In this document: positions 16,790 to 26,552 of the stretch, one piece after another
Numbering within the stretch: the first letter of the stretch is position 1
How the letters are laid out: the number at the start of each line of letters is the position of its first letter
DNA from: Pseudarthrobacter enclensis
GTDB taxonomy: Bacteria; Actinomycetota; Actinomycetes; Actinomycetales; Micrococcaceae
Reading direction: 5' to 3'
Length of the DNA stretch: 64,000 bases
NCBI RefSeq assembly: GCF_030811655.1
Contig: NZ_JAUSRE010000022.1
Location: 1-64,000, forward strand
Program-made: the position numbers and the translations under genes
The notes under the pieces: model-generated
Database searches by the model: none
The model's input: the letters and a program-made list of their open reading frames with translations, nothing else
Told to the model about the DNA's origin: nothing

Positions 16790-17374
16790 TCAGGCAGTGG
16801 CAGGTTCCTTCCCTCCGAGTTCGGCAAGAAATTCCGTGAATTTGTCGTCGGTTGAGTCCCGGAATGAGGGCCGGGGATCCACATGTTCGGTGTGGCAGTT
16901 GCTTAGTCCCCAAGGTTTGGATGCGATGCGTTCGAGCATGGGCCAGAAGATGTCCCTGTGCCAGCTGGCAGGGTCGGTTACGGGGTCTTTGTGGCCGTAG
17001 TTGGCTGCACGCCAGCTGAGCCAGGCGGCGGTGAGTTCTTCCACGACCGGGGCATGCCGGTACCAGCAGCCGTAGATGCGGGAGCTGTCGGACACGCCGT
17101 ATCGGTCGTTGATCCAGTCCACCCACTCGCGTAGTGCCTCCATGAGGGCGACGGATTTCTCCCCATCAAGTTCTTTCCAGTTCCAAGGAGCTGGTGTCTT
17201 TTTCGGCGGTGATGCCAGGAGGTCTTCGACCGCCTGGCCCATCGCTTCAACGGATCCTTGGAGGACGGTCAGCCGTTCCTCGTGCTCGACCAGAACCTCT
17301 TCAATGCCCTCGGCCGCCAGCATCTCGCCGCCCTCGGGGGCGGAAGGAAGCGGTTCGTGGGTTTCGTCTGTCAT
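16790..17374 (-). CDS. DUF4913 protein, last gene of the T4SS operon, 194 aa
   Basis: DUF4913 proteins accompany TraG/VirD4 genes on actinobacterial plasmids; role unknown. Seen: an acidic N-terminal coil (residues 20-60), then WNWKELDGEKSVALMEALREWVDWINDRY and CWYRHAPVVEELTAAWLSWRAANY, and SWHRDIFWPMLERI, the conserved W/H-rich core. The ATG at 17374 shares ATGA with the stop of the coupling protein gene, so the two are translationally coupled. The frame is open further upstream but inside the neighbour gene. Confidence 0.75.
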   Translation of the reverse strand: MTDETHEPLPSAPEGGEMLAAEGIEEVLVEHEERLTVLQGSVEAMGQAVEDLLASPPKKTPAPWNWKELDGEKSVALMEALREWVDWINDRYGVSDSSRIYGCWYRHAPVVEELTAAWLSWRAANYGHKDPVTDPASWHRDIFWPMLERIASKPWGLSNCHTEHVDPRPSFRDSTDDKFTEFLAELGGKEPATA

Positions 17375-19077
17375 CGGATTGCTCCTTGTCTGTCGCGGCG
17401 TTGTTGCGCGGTCGCCTTGTCTTCTTTGATCTGGGCTGCGTCCGCGCGTTCCCACCAGGGCATGAGTTTGACCCTGGCCGGGGCGACGTTGCTGTAGTGC
17501 ATAAAAGCTTCTCCTACAGGGAGCTGCTGAATCTCGTTGCCGCGAATCACGGGGCGTTCTTCCTCGCTGATGGTCCGGGAAGATCCGCCGCGCCCCTGGG
17601 AGGTGGTAGAGATGCGTTCTTTGCGGGTGGTTCCCGCGGCCCGGGCAATCTTGTCCAGTTCATCGAGTTCTTCCAGGCCGGGCAGGAACAGCCTGATCGA
17701 TGACGTTCCACGGATTGCCGTGGCTGCTTCAGCTCCCCACCTCTGCCGGTTCTGGGCAAAGGACTGGCTGAACCCGATGATCCGGATCCCGCGGCCGCCG
17801 GAATCCGAGAGGGCCCCAGCCATGTCCGGGATGGCAGCGACGTTCGGAGCTTCGTCCAAAACCATCGTCAATACCGGCCAGAGCCGGCCCCCGGGCATGC
17901 CCTGGGAAATGCGCTGGGCTTTGCGGAACATGAAGTCGGCAAACATCGCCACGAGCGGGGCGACCGGAGAACGTTCCCCGTCCGTGAGCAGATAGATCGT
18001 GTTCGGCTTTTCCAGGAACTTCTCCATATCGAACCCCTCTCCTTTGGGCGGGGTCAGAGTGTCCAAGGCTTTAGGGGACGTCAGCGGCTCCAAGAGGCCG
18101 GCGAGGGTTTCCTGGATGGAATCCACAGTTTCCCCGGCCCGGGAGGTCGTGAGAGTACGGAGCCTGGCTGTGAACGCGGCCGGGGCCTTGTGCTGGGTCA
18201 GTATTTCCAGCGGCTCGCTGTCGGTGAAGTCATTTGCCCACTTCACGACGTCATCGATGCTCTTATCCCCCAGCGCGGCCGCGTGGAGGAACCTGCCCAG
18301 GATCGCAGCGGCCTTCGAATTGAAGAAGTCCCCGTTCTTCACATCTCCCATCGGCTGCGCGCCGGCCCAAGCTTTACCTCGGGCCAGCGCTTCGTCGGGA
18401 TCTTCGCAGCCGTCCACGACGTTCCACCTGACCTTGTTCGACCATCCGGATATGTCTTGAAGGTCGAACACGGAAACATCGCCCCGACGTTCGCGGGCGA
18501 TGGCGGTGAGCATGAGCAAGTCATTTTTGGTGGACGTGGCAATCACGGCACCCGGTGCGTCCAAGGTGATCCCTACGGCCAGGAACAGGGTCTTACCGGA
18601 GCGCTGCGGCGCGAACACCCACATCGAGTCTTCGTGCTGCACGTAGAGGGTCTGGCCGTCGAGCTTGCACAGGGCGACGATCATGTCTTCTTCAGTGGCA
18701 TCCGCCGGCAGCTCCAGGGATTGCTTGGCTTTGGCCACTGCTGCGTTCTTGCCCATGCGCTTTTCGAGGTCCTTGTACCGGGGCAGCCCGTCGTCGCGGT
18801 GCTTGTTCCCGCCAAAGATGGCCATTAGCATGCCCGTCCCGACGAGGGCCAGGACAGCAAGAACGATCAGGATCCAGGTGGCCGCACCGGGCCAGAGAAA
18901 TTCGCCGGCCTTGATCTTGGCCCATAGGGCGGAGAAGTCCGTCCAGGGCATCCCGGTAGGAGTGATCAGTTCTCCCAGGAACGCTGAGACCCAGCCCAGA
19001 ACAACCAGCCCGGTGACGAGGGCGGCCAGAGCGATTTTCATGACTGAATCCGTGGACATGGGATTGGCCGTGCTCAT
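17371..19077 (-). CDS. traG: VirD4/TraG-type coupling protein, 568 aa
   Basis: Type IV coupling ATPase that brings the relaxase-DNA complex to the secretion channel. Two N-terminal membrane helices (about 12-36 and 66-90) precede a cytoplasmic RecA-like domain with Walker A APQRSGKT (156-163) and the TraG/VirD4 strand pattern GAVIATSTKNDLL. A Walker B-like VLTMVLDEAPNV is near 395, followed by the all-alpha/sensor segment GIRIIGFSQSFAQNRQRWG. Start and stop overlap both neighbours by 4 bases (ATGA). Confidence 0.9.
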   Translation of the reverse strand: MSTANPMSTDSVMKIALAALVTGLVVLGWVSAFLGELITPTGMPWTDFSALWAKIKAGEFLWPGAATWILIVLAVLALVGTGMLMAIFGGNKHRDDGLPRYKDLEKRMGKNAAVAKAKQSLELPADATEEDMIVALCKLDGQTLYVQHEDSMWVFAPQRSGKTLFLAVGITLDAPGAVIATSTKNDLLMLTAIARERRGDVSVFDLQDISGWSNKVRWNVVDGCEDPDEALARGKAWAGAQPMGDVKNGDFFNSKAAAILGRFLHAAALGDKSIDDVVKWANDFTDSEPLEILTQHKAPAAFTARLRTLTTSRAGETVDSIQETLAGLLEPLTSPKALDTLTPPKGEGFDMEKFLEKPNTIYLLTDGERSPVAPLVAMFADFMFRKAQRISQGMPGGRLWPVLTMVLDEAPNVAAIPDMAGALSDSGGRGIRIIGFSQSFAQNRQRWGAEAATAIRGTSSIRLFLPGLEELDELDKIARAAGTTRKERISTTSQGRGGSSRTISEEERPVIRGNEIQQLPVGEAFMHYSNVAPARVKLMPWWERADAAQIKEDKATAQQRRDRQGAIR

Positions 19078-20660
19078 GCTGCTTCCTCCTGCGCGTCGGC
19101 TTCGACCTGGTTGATTGTGGCCGTGGATTTCATGGCCTTATCGGTGTCGGTTAGTTCGATTTCCAGGGCGCTGCGGACGTGGATGGCAATAAAGGGGTCC
19201 TTACCGCCGATCCGCATCATGCAGGTCCCTTTGGTTAGGCCGGCGATATCGGCCGCGGACCCGGCGGGCAGGTTGAACATCCGTTCGCATGCCCAGGCAT
19301 CATCGGATTTTTGCTGCTTGTAGAGCAGGACCGTTCCGCATTCTTTGAGCATGGCGATGGCCGGTGAGTCTTCGGGAATATCGGAGATGTGGTGGAACGC
19401 GAACATGCACGAGAGAGACAGTGCGCGGGAGAGCTTGGTGTTGCGGCGGGTGACCTTGGCAACCGAGCCCTGGACGGTGTGCCAGGCTTCCTCGATGACC
19501 AGGACGGTGGGGACCGCCTCACTCTGCCGGTAGAGAGTGTTCGCCAGCCAGGTGTTGATGATCGTCATCACGATCGCTAGGGCCGGCCCGTCCTCCGGGA
19601 GCAGGGACACGTCAAAGACGGTCAGCCCGGCGTTCAGGGAAATTTCCTCGCTCGTCGGTCCGTCGATCAGGCCGGCTAGGTCGTCTTCAATCATGCGTTC
19701 AAGCTCAAACGCGGGATCCTGTCCCCAGTGTCGGATTTCTTCCACGCTCAGGTTCGAGGCCGTTGCCGCGTCCGCGTCGGGTGCGTACAGAGCGGAAAGG
19801 ACGTGGCGGATATGGGCGATTTCATTGTTCGCTGCCGCCGTGCGGAGAGCCTGTTTGTGGGCCATGCGGACTGCTTTGCCTTCCTTGGGCAGCAGCGGCC
19901 GGCCAAGGGCTTCTTCAACAACAGCACGGACCAGCATTGACTGGCCCGCCGGAGTGGAGAGCGCGGTGTCGTCGTGGCTGTCTTCATTCAGCCGGGCAGC
20001 GATTCGCGGGTCCAGGATGTTGATCCTGGCCCCGCCGCCGCCGACCATGAACTTCACCGGTGTGATGCCCAGGCGCTGGGCAAGCGAGGTGTATTCCCCG
20101 CCGTTCTGGTCCAGCTGGTACTTCTTATCGATCACGACAACCCGACGGCCAAGGAGCAGCTGCCGCAGCACCGCCCAGGTTTTGATCCCGGAGGACTTGC
20201 CTTGGCCAAGATCCCCGATGAAGCAGACGTTCGGGGATTCGAGCTCGTTGCCGTAAGACGTGAACGGGTCATGGACGACCATCCAGCCCGATCCGGCATC
20301 GATCCCGAACGCCAGGCCCCGGTGCGAGGTGGGAGGCGAGGCGATGGCCATGTGTGAAAATTCCATCTGCCGGGTCGAGGACAGCACTCCCGGGGCCGCC
20401 GGATCGTAGTAGCCCAGACGCGAGGCACGCGGACTCTTCCGGTCACAATGCCACTGCACGGCTGCCTTGCTCTGGGCATCGTTCGTGCGCTTTTTCTTTC
20501 CTGCCCGGCGTTTGGCTGCCAGGGCATCCCCGGTCGCCAGTGCGGCGCCGTGTTCGGCGCTGAGGCGCTGCTGCTTAGCGCGGGAGCGCTGGGTGCGGCG
20601 TGATGTGGTGGTCAGGGCCCAGGGCATCCGCAGGCCTTTGATGAGTTTGGGGGTGTTCAT
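19074..20660 (-). CDS. VirB4-like T4SS ATPase, 528 aa
   Basis: Cytoplasmic ATPase energising the mating channel. A basic N-terminal tail (1-60) leads to a RecA-like core: Walker A GDLGQGKSS (149-157), VVVIDKKYQLDQNGGEY, and Walker B-type PTVLVIEEAWHTVQ (around 395), followed by MFAFHHISDIPE and the LLYKQQKSDDAW region. It is shorter than Gram-negative VirB4 (about 800 aa) because the N-terminal VirB4 domain is a separate protein here, supplied by the SCO6880-like gene next door, a split known in Actinobacteria. Four-base overlaps on both sides. Confidence 0.85.
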   Translation of the reverse strand: MNTPKLIKGLRMPWALTTTSRRTQRSRAKQQRLSAEHGAALATGDALAAKRRAGKKKRTNDAQSKAAVQWHCDRKSPRASRLGYYDPAAPGVLSSTRQMEFSHMAIASPPTSHRGLAFGIDAGSGWMVVHDPFTSYGNELESPNVCFIGDLGQGKSSGIKTWAVLRQLLLGRRVVVIDKKYQLDQNGGEYTSLAQRLGITPVKFMVGGGGARINILDPRIAARLNEDSHDDTALSTPAGQSMLVRAVVEEALGRPLLPKEGKAVRMAHKQALRTAAANNEIAHIRHVLSALYAPDADAATASNLSVEEIRHWGQDPAFELERMIEDDLAGLIDGPTSEEISLNAGLTVFDVSLLPEDGPALAIVMTIINTWLANTLYRQSEAVPTVLVIEEAWHTVQGSVAKVTRRNTKLSRALSLSCMFAFHHISDIPEDSPAIAMLKECGTVLLYKQQKSDDAWACERMFNLPAGSAADIAGLTKGTCMMRIGGKDPFIAIHVRSALEIELTDTDKAMKSTATINQVEADAQEEAA

Positions 20661-22222
20661 CGGATTCCTCTCGTGAACGGCATGGTGGTGATCAGGGCCA
20701 GATCGTTGCGGTGATCCATCCAGTCAATGAATTCGATCCCGGCATCCGCGGCCGCAGCCTCGATCAGGTCAGCGGTGGCCAGCAGCTCGTCCTCTGATTC
20801 GACGGAGTAGGAGATGTAGAGCGCGTACGCGGCACCGTGGTGCCCGGAACCGGGTTTGAGGTCCAGGAGCCTTTGGCTGGATGCGCCCATAAGGACTTCT
20901 TCTGATCCGTCGGTGACGACACCGGACTTGGCGACTTCCTTGCCCTTGGCGCGGTCCATGGCCGCGTCCGTGCGGGCTTTCCCTCGTGCGGTGCGGGCAT
21001 CGGAAAGTTCCATCACCATGGAGACGGTGTGGACCACGGCCGGCTGGATTCCGGAGACCAGGGATTGTAGAGCGGAAACGGGGATCGCTTCAGGGCTGAA
21101 AGCTGAGGCCGGGACGTACCCGGTGCGGGTGTGCCAGTGGCCGTTGATGACCACGGAAGAATCCGAGGACTCACCGTCCAAGTGCTGCCAGCAGTCTGCC
21201 AGGTCCGCGTTCTCATCATCGTCAATGTCGAAATCCGGATCCTGAAGGTGCCGCAGGAGCGCCGCCATCTGTTCAGGTCCAAGGGTGCGATAATCCTGGA
21301 TGCCGCCCATCATCTGCGCCTGGGCCAGAGCGGTACGGATTTCCTGATGAATCGCCAGCCCCATTCCGGTGTCCCCGCCACCAAGCTTGGAAGCCTTCAG
21401 GGACAAAGCAGCGGACCGAGGAACGCGGAAGGTCTCGTAGGTGCGGTGCTGTTCTGAGCGGGACTGCAAAGTTTGCACCAGATCCCCGTAGGAGGTGATC
21501 AGCAGCCGGTTAATGCCCTGGGCCTGTTTGTCCTTGATCCACAGCAGGTGGTCAGTGGAATCCATGGGTACGGCGCGGGAAAGAGTCTGGACGTGGGAAA
21601 TGAGGGACTGCCGGCGGGCCATGCGGGCCAGGAACTGACCGCGGGCCACATAAGCGGAGTCTTCCCGGTTTTCCTCCCGGATCCCGGAGGAAGAACCCAT
21701 GACTTCCACGGTCACCGTGTAGTACGGGGTTTTGATCCGGCCGCCGTGACGAAAAACCGTCATCGGCCCGGTAGGGGTCTGCACGGTGAACGGGCGGACC
21801 GTCCCCACCATGAGCGGGGCATTGTTCCGGTGTGTCACCGGAACCTCAATCATGCCCTTTTCATCGGCCCGGGCACGGTCGGCTTTGCCGGCCTTGACCA
21901 TGCGGGTCTGATCCCGGAACTTCACCGGAACAAACGTCGCGGTCTTGTTTTTCCGGCGGGAACGCTGGTGGTGCCGCTCCACGAGCAGAGCACCGAGGGA
22001 CCGGTACCCGGTGATCTTGCTCGGAGTGGTCAGCACGACACCGAGGCCGATGATCGCAGCGCCCAGGATCAGGCCAAGCACGATCACGTCCGAGAGAGCA
22101 ATGATCGCCACCATCCCTGAAGCCAGGGCGATACTGAGCCCAATCCACTCAGGACCGGTACGGTTCCCGCCCCACAAACCACGGCGGGAAACCTCACCAC
22201 CGACAACAACCATGCGTCCCAT
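20657..22222 (-). CDS. SCO6880-like T4SS membrane protein, 521 aa
   Basis: Actinobacterial T4SS component (SCO6880 family), thought to stand in for the PrgI/VirB3 plus VirB4 N-terminal part. Two adjacent TM helices near residues 27-66 (LSIALASGMVAIIALS and VLGLILGAAIIGLGVVL) precede a large soluble domain with RRKNKTATFVPVKFRD, GTVRPFTVQTPTG and LLWIKDKQAQGINRLL. ATG 22222 has a GGAG motif upstream. The stop overlaps the VirB4 start by four bases, consistent with the two proteins acting together. Confidence 0.85.
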   Translation of the reverse strand: MGRMVVVGGEVSRRGLWGGNRTGPEWIGLSIALASGMVAIIALSDVIVLGLILGAAIIGLGVVLTTPSKITGYRSLGALLVERHHQRSRRKNKTATFVPVKFRDQTRMVKAGKADRARADEKGMIEVPVTHRNNAPLMVGTVRPFTVQTPTGPMTVFRHGGRIKTPYYTVTVEVMGSSSGIREENREDSAYVARGQFLARMARRQSLISHVQTLSRAVPMDSTDHLLWIKDKQAQGINRLLITSYGDLVQTLQSRSEQHRTYETFRVPRSAALSLKASKLGGGDTGMGLAIHQEIRTALAQAQMMGGIQDYRTLGPEQMAALLRHLQDPDFDIDDDENADLADCWQHLDGESSDSSVVINGHWHTRTGYVPASAFSPEAIPVSALQSLVSGIQPAVVHTVSMVMELSDARTARGKARTDAAMDRAKGKEVAKSGVVTDGSEEVLMGASSQRLLDLKPGSGHHGAAYALYISYSVESEDELLATADLIEAAAADAGIEFIDWMDHRNDLALITTMPFTRGIR

Positions 22223-22253
22223 CAGACCTACTCCCCTGCTTTCGTTCTGCTCA

Positions 22254-24179
22254 TTACCGGCCGCTGATGTGATCGGTATCAGGCACCATCGAGTTCACGC
22301 TCTGACGGCCGCGCAGTGCGGCCTGCCGTGATGCTTCACGCCCGGCCAACAGGAACGCTGTCGCCCCGCCTGCGGCGATCTTGGCGGATCCCCGAGTGGC
22401 CGCCATAGTGCCCCGCCCTGCAGCCGCCGCTCCGCTGCGGGCAGCAGCAGCAGTTTTTCCGGCCGGAGTACCGGCCCGGTCATCTCGCTGCGCTTGGGCA
22501 ATGGTGCGGGTATCAGGTGCAGCCGGTGCATCTTGGCCCGCGGCTCCCATCCCAGCCGTCCCCTGTCTGGTGCCGCCGGCACTACGACGGCCACCACCTG
22601 TAGCCGCGCCGGCCCCAGCTGCACCACCGGTCAGACCCCCGTCAGGACCGGCAGAGAAGCCAGGTCCGCCTGATGTCTGGGCTGCCGCCCCGCTGACGGC
22701 GGCACCGGTGCGCCCACCGCCGGACGAGCCGGACTGTGCCTGCATGGTGCGGCGCTGACGGATCATCGCACCGATCCCGGCGCCGGCGCCAGCTACCATC
22801 GCCGCCCCGGCAATCGAGGGCCGGTTAGCACCCAATGAGGTGGCCGAGGACGGCAGTATTGGGACGAATTTGAACAGCAGCGCGGGTGAGAACGCCAGGA
22901 CCACCATCGCGGCGGCCGCGATGAACACCGAGGAGGCGTTCACCAAGGCATCCCCGGTACCTTCGCCCTGGAACGCGGGGCGGTTCGAGATGAAGCTGAA
23001 CAGCGCACCCATGATCAACAGAATCAGCGGTCTGGACAAGGCAATACCGAGCCACAGCGACCCGGCCTTGGCGACCCGGCCCCGGTGTTCGGGATGGATC
23101 ATGAAGCCGATCATCAACGCAATGCCTACGCCCAGCAGCGACAGGGCGAGCGGCTGCAGGGCGAACAGCCCCAGGAGCGCCCAGGCCCCGATGAACAGCA
23201 ACCCGAACAGCAGCACGGCTGCCAGCGGTCCGAAAACGCCGCTGGACTCGTAGGAGGCGAAACGGGAAATGCTTGTGGCGAAGTCCCCGATCTGGTTTGA
23301 GGTCCAGGGGCTGATCGATTCAGTAACCTGAACCAATGCGTTGTTGCCCACGTACCCCAGAACCGGGCCGAACAATGCCAGCAGAACCGCGAGTGGGGCG
23401 TACCAGATCACCGATTCACGCATGGCGTCAGGGTCGATTTTTTCATCCGAGTAGTCCCGGAAGAGTTTGAAGAACATCAGTGCCAGCAGCACGATCCCGA
23501 TACCGGAAAAGACTGACCAGGTGTTTCGGAAGCCGTCATCGACCTGAAACTCTGAAACTTTCAAAAGGTTCACTAAAACCTCGTTTGTGGCCGTCACGCC
23601 GGCTTCCTTAGTCGAGTTCGCAAACTTCTCAAACCCGTCCTTGGCATTGGCGATAAACGCCACTGTGTCCACCGCGCCCAGCACAAACTGCCCGCCAGGC
23701 TGTGTAGAAACAGCTGTACGCAACACAGCACCAGCAAGCGGGGCGAATTCGTTCCATGTGCTCGACACCGCACATATGCCCAGTGCAGCTGGCGGTGCCC
23801 CTTCCCGCGCCAACGATGAGCAAAACTCGCGCTGTCCTTCTGCAGGACGGTAGTCCAAGGACTTCTCGGGGGTGTCCAGGAAGCTGTTGAAAGCACGGGT
23901 TGCCATTCCCGTGCAGTCCTGGCCGATCATCGTTGCACCGAGAAATTGAGGCCCACAGACGTTCTTGGCGAGTTCGCCGTTGAGACGGTCACGAATACCG
24001 TCGCGCTGGTCTGCCGGCAAGCCCGCCAGCCGCTTCAATTGATCGGCATTCAACTTTTCTGAGGCGTTGATGTCATCCGCTGCTTGAGCGGATCCGGCTG
24101 TGAGAACACCGAAGCCCAAGAAGACCGCGAGGAATGCGGCAATCAAGCGAATCCTGCTGCTAGCGCGTAGCGTTTGCAT
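22254..24179 (-). CDS. VirB6/TrbL-like polytopic T4SS protein, 641 aa
   Basis: Inner-membrane channel protein. A cleavable signal peptide (1-33, ending SAQAA) and an exported region (34-215) with cysteines are followed by about six TM helices between 220 and 450: VFSGIGIVLLALMFFKLF, WYAPLAVLLALFGPVLGYV, LLFGLLFIGAWALLGLFAL, LSLLGVGIALMIGFM, LILLIMGALFSFI and VFIAAAAMVVLAF. The last 170 residues are a Gly/Ala-rich low-complexity tail with basic patches. The start overlaps the upstream gene by 20 bp. Confidence 0.8.
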   Translation of the reverse strand: MQTLRASSRIRLIAAFLAVFLGFGVLTAGSAQAADDINASEKLNADQLKRLAGLPADQRDGIRDRLNGELAKNVCGPQFLGATMIGQDCTGMATRAFNSFLDTPEKSLDYRPAEGQREFCSSLAREGAPPAALGICAVSSTWNEFAPLAGAVLRTAVSTQPGGQFVLGAVDTVAFIANAKDGFEKFANSTKEAGVTATNEVLVNLLKVSEFQVDDGFRNTWSVFSGIGIVLLALMFFKLFRDYSDEKIDPDAMRESVIWYAPLAVLLALFGPVLGYVGNNALVQVTESISPWTSNQIGDFATSISRFASYESSGVFGPLAAVLLFGLLFIGAWALLGLFALQPLALSLLGVGIALMIGFMIHPEHRGRVAKAGSLWLGIALSRPLILLIMGALFSFISNRPAFQGEGTGDALVNASSVFIAAAAMVVLAFSPALLFKFVPILPSSATSLGANRPSIAGAAMVAGAGAGIGAMIRQRRTMQAQSGSSGGGRTGAAVSGAAAQTSGGPGFSAGPDGGLTGGAAGAGAATGGGRRSAGGTRQGTAGMGAAGQDAPAAPDTRTIAQAQRDDRAGTPAGKTAAAARSGAAAAGRGTMAATRGSAKIAAGGATAFLLAGREASRQAALRGRQSVNSMVPDTDHISGR

Positions 24180-24951
24180 ATTCCACCCAGCCTTCTTTAC
24201 TCAGGTTTTCGAAGTAACGGCTGACCAACCCGTTATCGAGAGTGGGCATCTCTCCGGTTGAAGCGCCGACGAGACCGCCCGCAGGGCCTTGGTCAGGGAA
24301 CTTGGCGGCAAGTTCTGTGTCATCAATACGCACCAGGACGTCAGAGATTTTCCAATCACCGTCCCAAACGAGTTCCAGGGAATCGGTACCGAAGTAGCCG
24401 CCGGGTTCTGCTTCACCGCCGCGGAGACCGCCATAAACCACTTGAACCAACGCGCGGTTCTCGGCTTCGCAGGAAACGAGCCGGTAGAGACCCCCGGCTT
24501 TGACATCAACGCGGTCGAGCCAGCCGCCATCGAAGCTCTTGAAGTTTCCGGACGCGGCCGCCGTCGTGTAGGTGTCGCCAAGCAGAACTGCATCCTTGAT
24601 CCATGCTTCGTCCGAGGCCAACGCCTTCATGGTGGCCTTTTGGGCTTCCCAGGTTTTAGTGTTCACATCGTGCAGTACCGGCGTGTAGTTGGCTGCTGCC
24701 TGGGCGGCGGAGTCGCAGGTGCCGTTGTAGCCCATGGGCGTTTTGCCGTCGGCGGCCGTTGTGGTTCCGCCCTCTCCGATGCTGATTTTGGAGACTGGAA
24801 ATCCGAGCTTGCCAGCGACCATGCCTGTCCCAGTGGTGGGTTCGGGCTGTGAAGCCTGTTCCGTGGGGCGGAGATTTATCAGGACGACGGCGACTGCCAC
24901 GATCACCACGACAGCGGCAATCGCGATCAGCACTTTCCATTTTGTTCTCAT
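24160..24951 (-). CDS. Membrane-anchored exported T4SS protein, VirB8/TcpC-like, 263 aa
   Basis: One N-terminal TM helix (MRTKWKVLIAIAAVVVIVAV, about 6-26) followed by an extracytoplasmic domain. That topology and the mixed alpha/beta C-terminal region (VSCEAENRALVQVVYGG, LELVWDGDWKISDVLV) fit an NTF2-like VirB8/TcpC scaffold, assigned by topology and position only. ATG 24951 is preferred to a much longer frame because the extension is arginine-rich shadow sequence. It lies between the pilin-like and VirB6-like genes. Confidence 0.65.
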   Translation of the reverse strand: MRTKWKVLIAIAAVVVIVAVAVVLINLRPTEQASQPEPTTGTGMVAGKLGFPVSKISIGEGGTTTAADGKTPMGYNGTCDSAAQAAANYTPVLHDVNTKTWEAQKATMKALASDEAWIKDAVLLGDTYTTAAASGNFKSFDGGWLDRVDVKAGGLYRLVSCEAENRALVQVVYGGLRGGEAEPGGYFGTDSLELVWDGDWKISDVLVRIDDTELAAKFPDQGPAGGLVGASTGEMPTLDNGLVSRYFENLSKEGWVEYANATR

Positions 24952-25010
24952 GGTCTGGTTCCGTTCTTCAGTAGGAGAAAGCCGCCAGCGACGAAGTCTG
25001 CCACTACTGT

Positions 25011-25346
25011 TTAGGCTCCTGCTGCTGCCGTCAGTGCCAAGATGCCGCCGATGATGACGCTGGCACCGGCGACCGCGGCGAAGGCGACACCGCTGCGCTT
25101 GGCACCGTCCGCCCCATCTGCAATGTCGTCCGAGTGGCCGCGCTGCCGTGCGATTCCCCACTTGCCAAGATTCATCAGGAAAGCGGCGGTGACCAGAATC
25201 AGCACCAGGGCCCAGAGCCCGCCGAGGATCAGCTGGACCGCGCCTTGGAACTGAACTCCGAAGACGTTGATGTTGGGGGTCACCCCGTCCAGGGGGTTAT
25301 CTGCGGCCGCGGGGAGGGTGACGTTGGTCAGAATGCTCTTGAACAT
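25011..25346 (-). CDS. Pilin-like small two-TM protein (VirB2-type candidate), 111 aa
   Basis: Two hydrophobic segments (about 36-60, VQLILGGLWALVLILVTAAFL, and about 88-108, VAFAAVAGASVIIGGILAL) separated by a basic loop (KWGIARQRGHSDD). This is the hairpin topology of VirB2/TrbC pilins and of small Gram-positive T4SS subunits. Assigned by topology and operon position, 59 bp before the VirB8-like gene and 12 bp after the MinD-like ATPase gene. Confidence 0.6.
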   Translation of the reverse strand: MFKSILTNVTLPAAADNPLDGVTPNINVFGVQFQGAVQLILGGLWALVLILVTAAFLMNLGKWGIARQRGHSDDIADGADGAKRSGVAFAAVAGASVIIGGILALTAAAGA

Positions 25347-25358
25347 GGTGTGGGTTTC

Positions 25359-26552
25359 CTATCGGTTGGTGGTGTTGATACTTGCGTGGGCGTTGCGGTT
25401 GTCTACCTCGAGCAGGCCTGCGGCGATTTCTGCGGTGACGCGTTCGAAGGCGCGGCGGGCGGGATCGCCCACGAGCTGCCAGTCGATGATTGAGCCGTTG
25501 TCCAGGGCCGCGTCATAGGGGATATCGATGATGGACCGCACCGTGGATTCGAGCTGGGCGCGGAGGCTCGCTTGATCGGTCGCCGAGACTTTGGCGCCCC
25601 CGCCCTGGGTGATGACGACGACGGCATTGGCGACAAGGTTCTTGTAGTGCGGGTTGCCCTGGCGCTCGGACATGGATTCGAGCTGTTCGATCATTCGCAG
25701 GGCCGAGACGACGGCGTTGCGCTGGAGCCGGACAGGGATTACGAGCTGGTCTGTGACGTCGATGGAGGCCAGCCAGTTTTCGGAGCGGGTGTTGTTTCCG
25801 GTGTCCAGGACGATGGTGTCGTAGAACCGGCTGACCACCGTGTGGATGCGGTTGAATTCGTCCGCGCCGATGGACTTCATCCGATCCGGGTCTTCGTCCG
25901 ATGCCAGGACGGAGAACTGGTTCTTGCCTTGGTGGCGGGTGTAGTAGGAAAAATCACCTTTACGCGCCTCGATGGTTTCGAACTTTTCCAGCACGTTCAG
26001 CAGGTCCCACACGGTGCGGGTGGAGCCGTTGGCGTTGGTCCGAACACCGAGGGTGCCCATCATTTCGTTGTTGTCCCAGACGATGGCGTGCTGGCCGGAG
26101 TGGATCCCGAAGGTTGAGCCGATTCCGACGCTGCACATGGTCTTGCCGACTCCGCCCAGGGGCTGGGCGACCATGATGCGCATGGGCCTGGAGTAGACCC
26201 GTTGGATCGCGGAAAGGTCTGTGCGGCGGGCCAGCTCGGCTGCGCCGACCTTGGGCTTGATCAGCCCGAACGTCACGGTCCGCAGGAAGGCCTGCCAGCC
26301 GGTGGCCGGTGGTAGTTCATCGTTCATGTTGTCTTTTTGCAGCACTGATGCGCTGCGCCGGCCGCTGACCAAGGGGGCCGCCTGAGCTTCCACGGCCGCC
26401 TGCTGGGCCGGTGCCGGCCCAGCGACAGAAACGGCTGGGGCCGCGGTTTCCTTGGCGGGTTCTGCGGCATTGTCTTCTACTGACGGTTCGGGGTTCAGCA
26501 GGCTGATGGGGGCGCGTGACTTCCGCTCGGCGCCTGACCAGTTGGTACTCAT
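25359..26552 (-). CDS. MinD/ParA-like ATPase of the T4SS operon, 397 aa
   Basis: The N-terminal 85 residues are a Pro/Ala-rich disordered tail. A MinD/ParA-type P-loop domain follows, with the deviant Walker A PLGGVGKT (131-138), the second-site segment AIVWDNNEMMGTLGV, and Walker B FYDTIVLDTGNN. Such ATPases (resembling secretion-linked EspI/YukD-context proteins) recur in actinobacterial T4SS operons and may position or energise the apparatus; this is unlikely to be the plasmid partition ATPase, which is at 33132. The ATG is coupled by ATGA to the 61-aa gene upstream. Confidence 0.8.
   Translation of the reverse strand: MSTNWSGAERKSRAPISLLNPEPSVEDNAAEPAKETAAPAVSVAGPAPAQQAAVEAQAAPLVSGRRSASVLQKDNMNDELPPATGWQAFLRTVTFGLIKPKVGAAELARRTDLSAIQRVYSRPMRIMVAQPLGGVGKTMCSVGIGSTFGIHSGQHAIVWDNNEMMGTLGVRTNANGSTRTVWDLLNVLEKFETIEARKGDFSYYTRHQGKNQFSVLASDEDPDRMKSIGADEFNRIHTVVSRFYDTIVLDTGNNTRSENWLASIDVTDQLVIPVRLQRNAVVSALRMIEQLESMSERQGNPHYKNLVANAVVVITQGGGAKVSATDQASLRAQLESTVRSIIDIPYDAALDNGSIIDWQLVGDPARRAFERVTAEIAAGLLEVDNRNAHASINTTNR

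Noticed and set aside
24952..25161. N-terminal extension of the VirB8-like protein from 25161
   Set aside because: Arg-rich extension is a shadow of the pilin-like gene; the ATG at 24951 gives the expected TM start.
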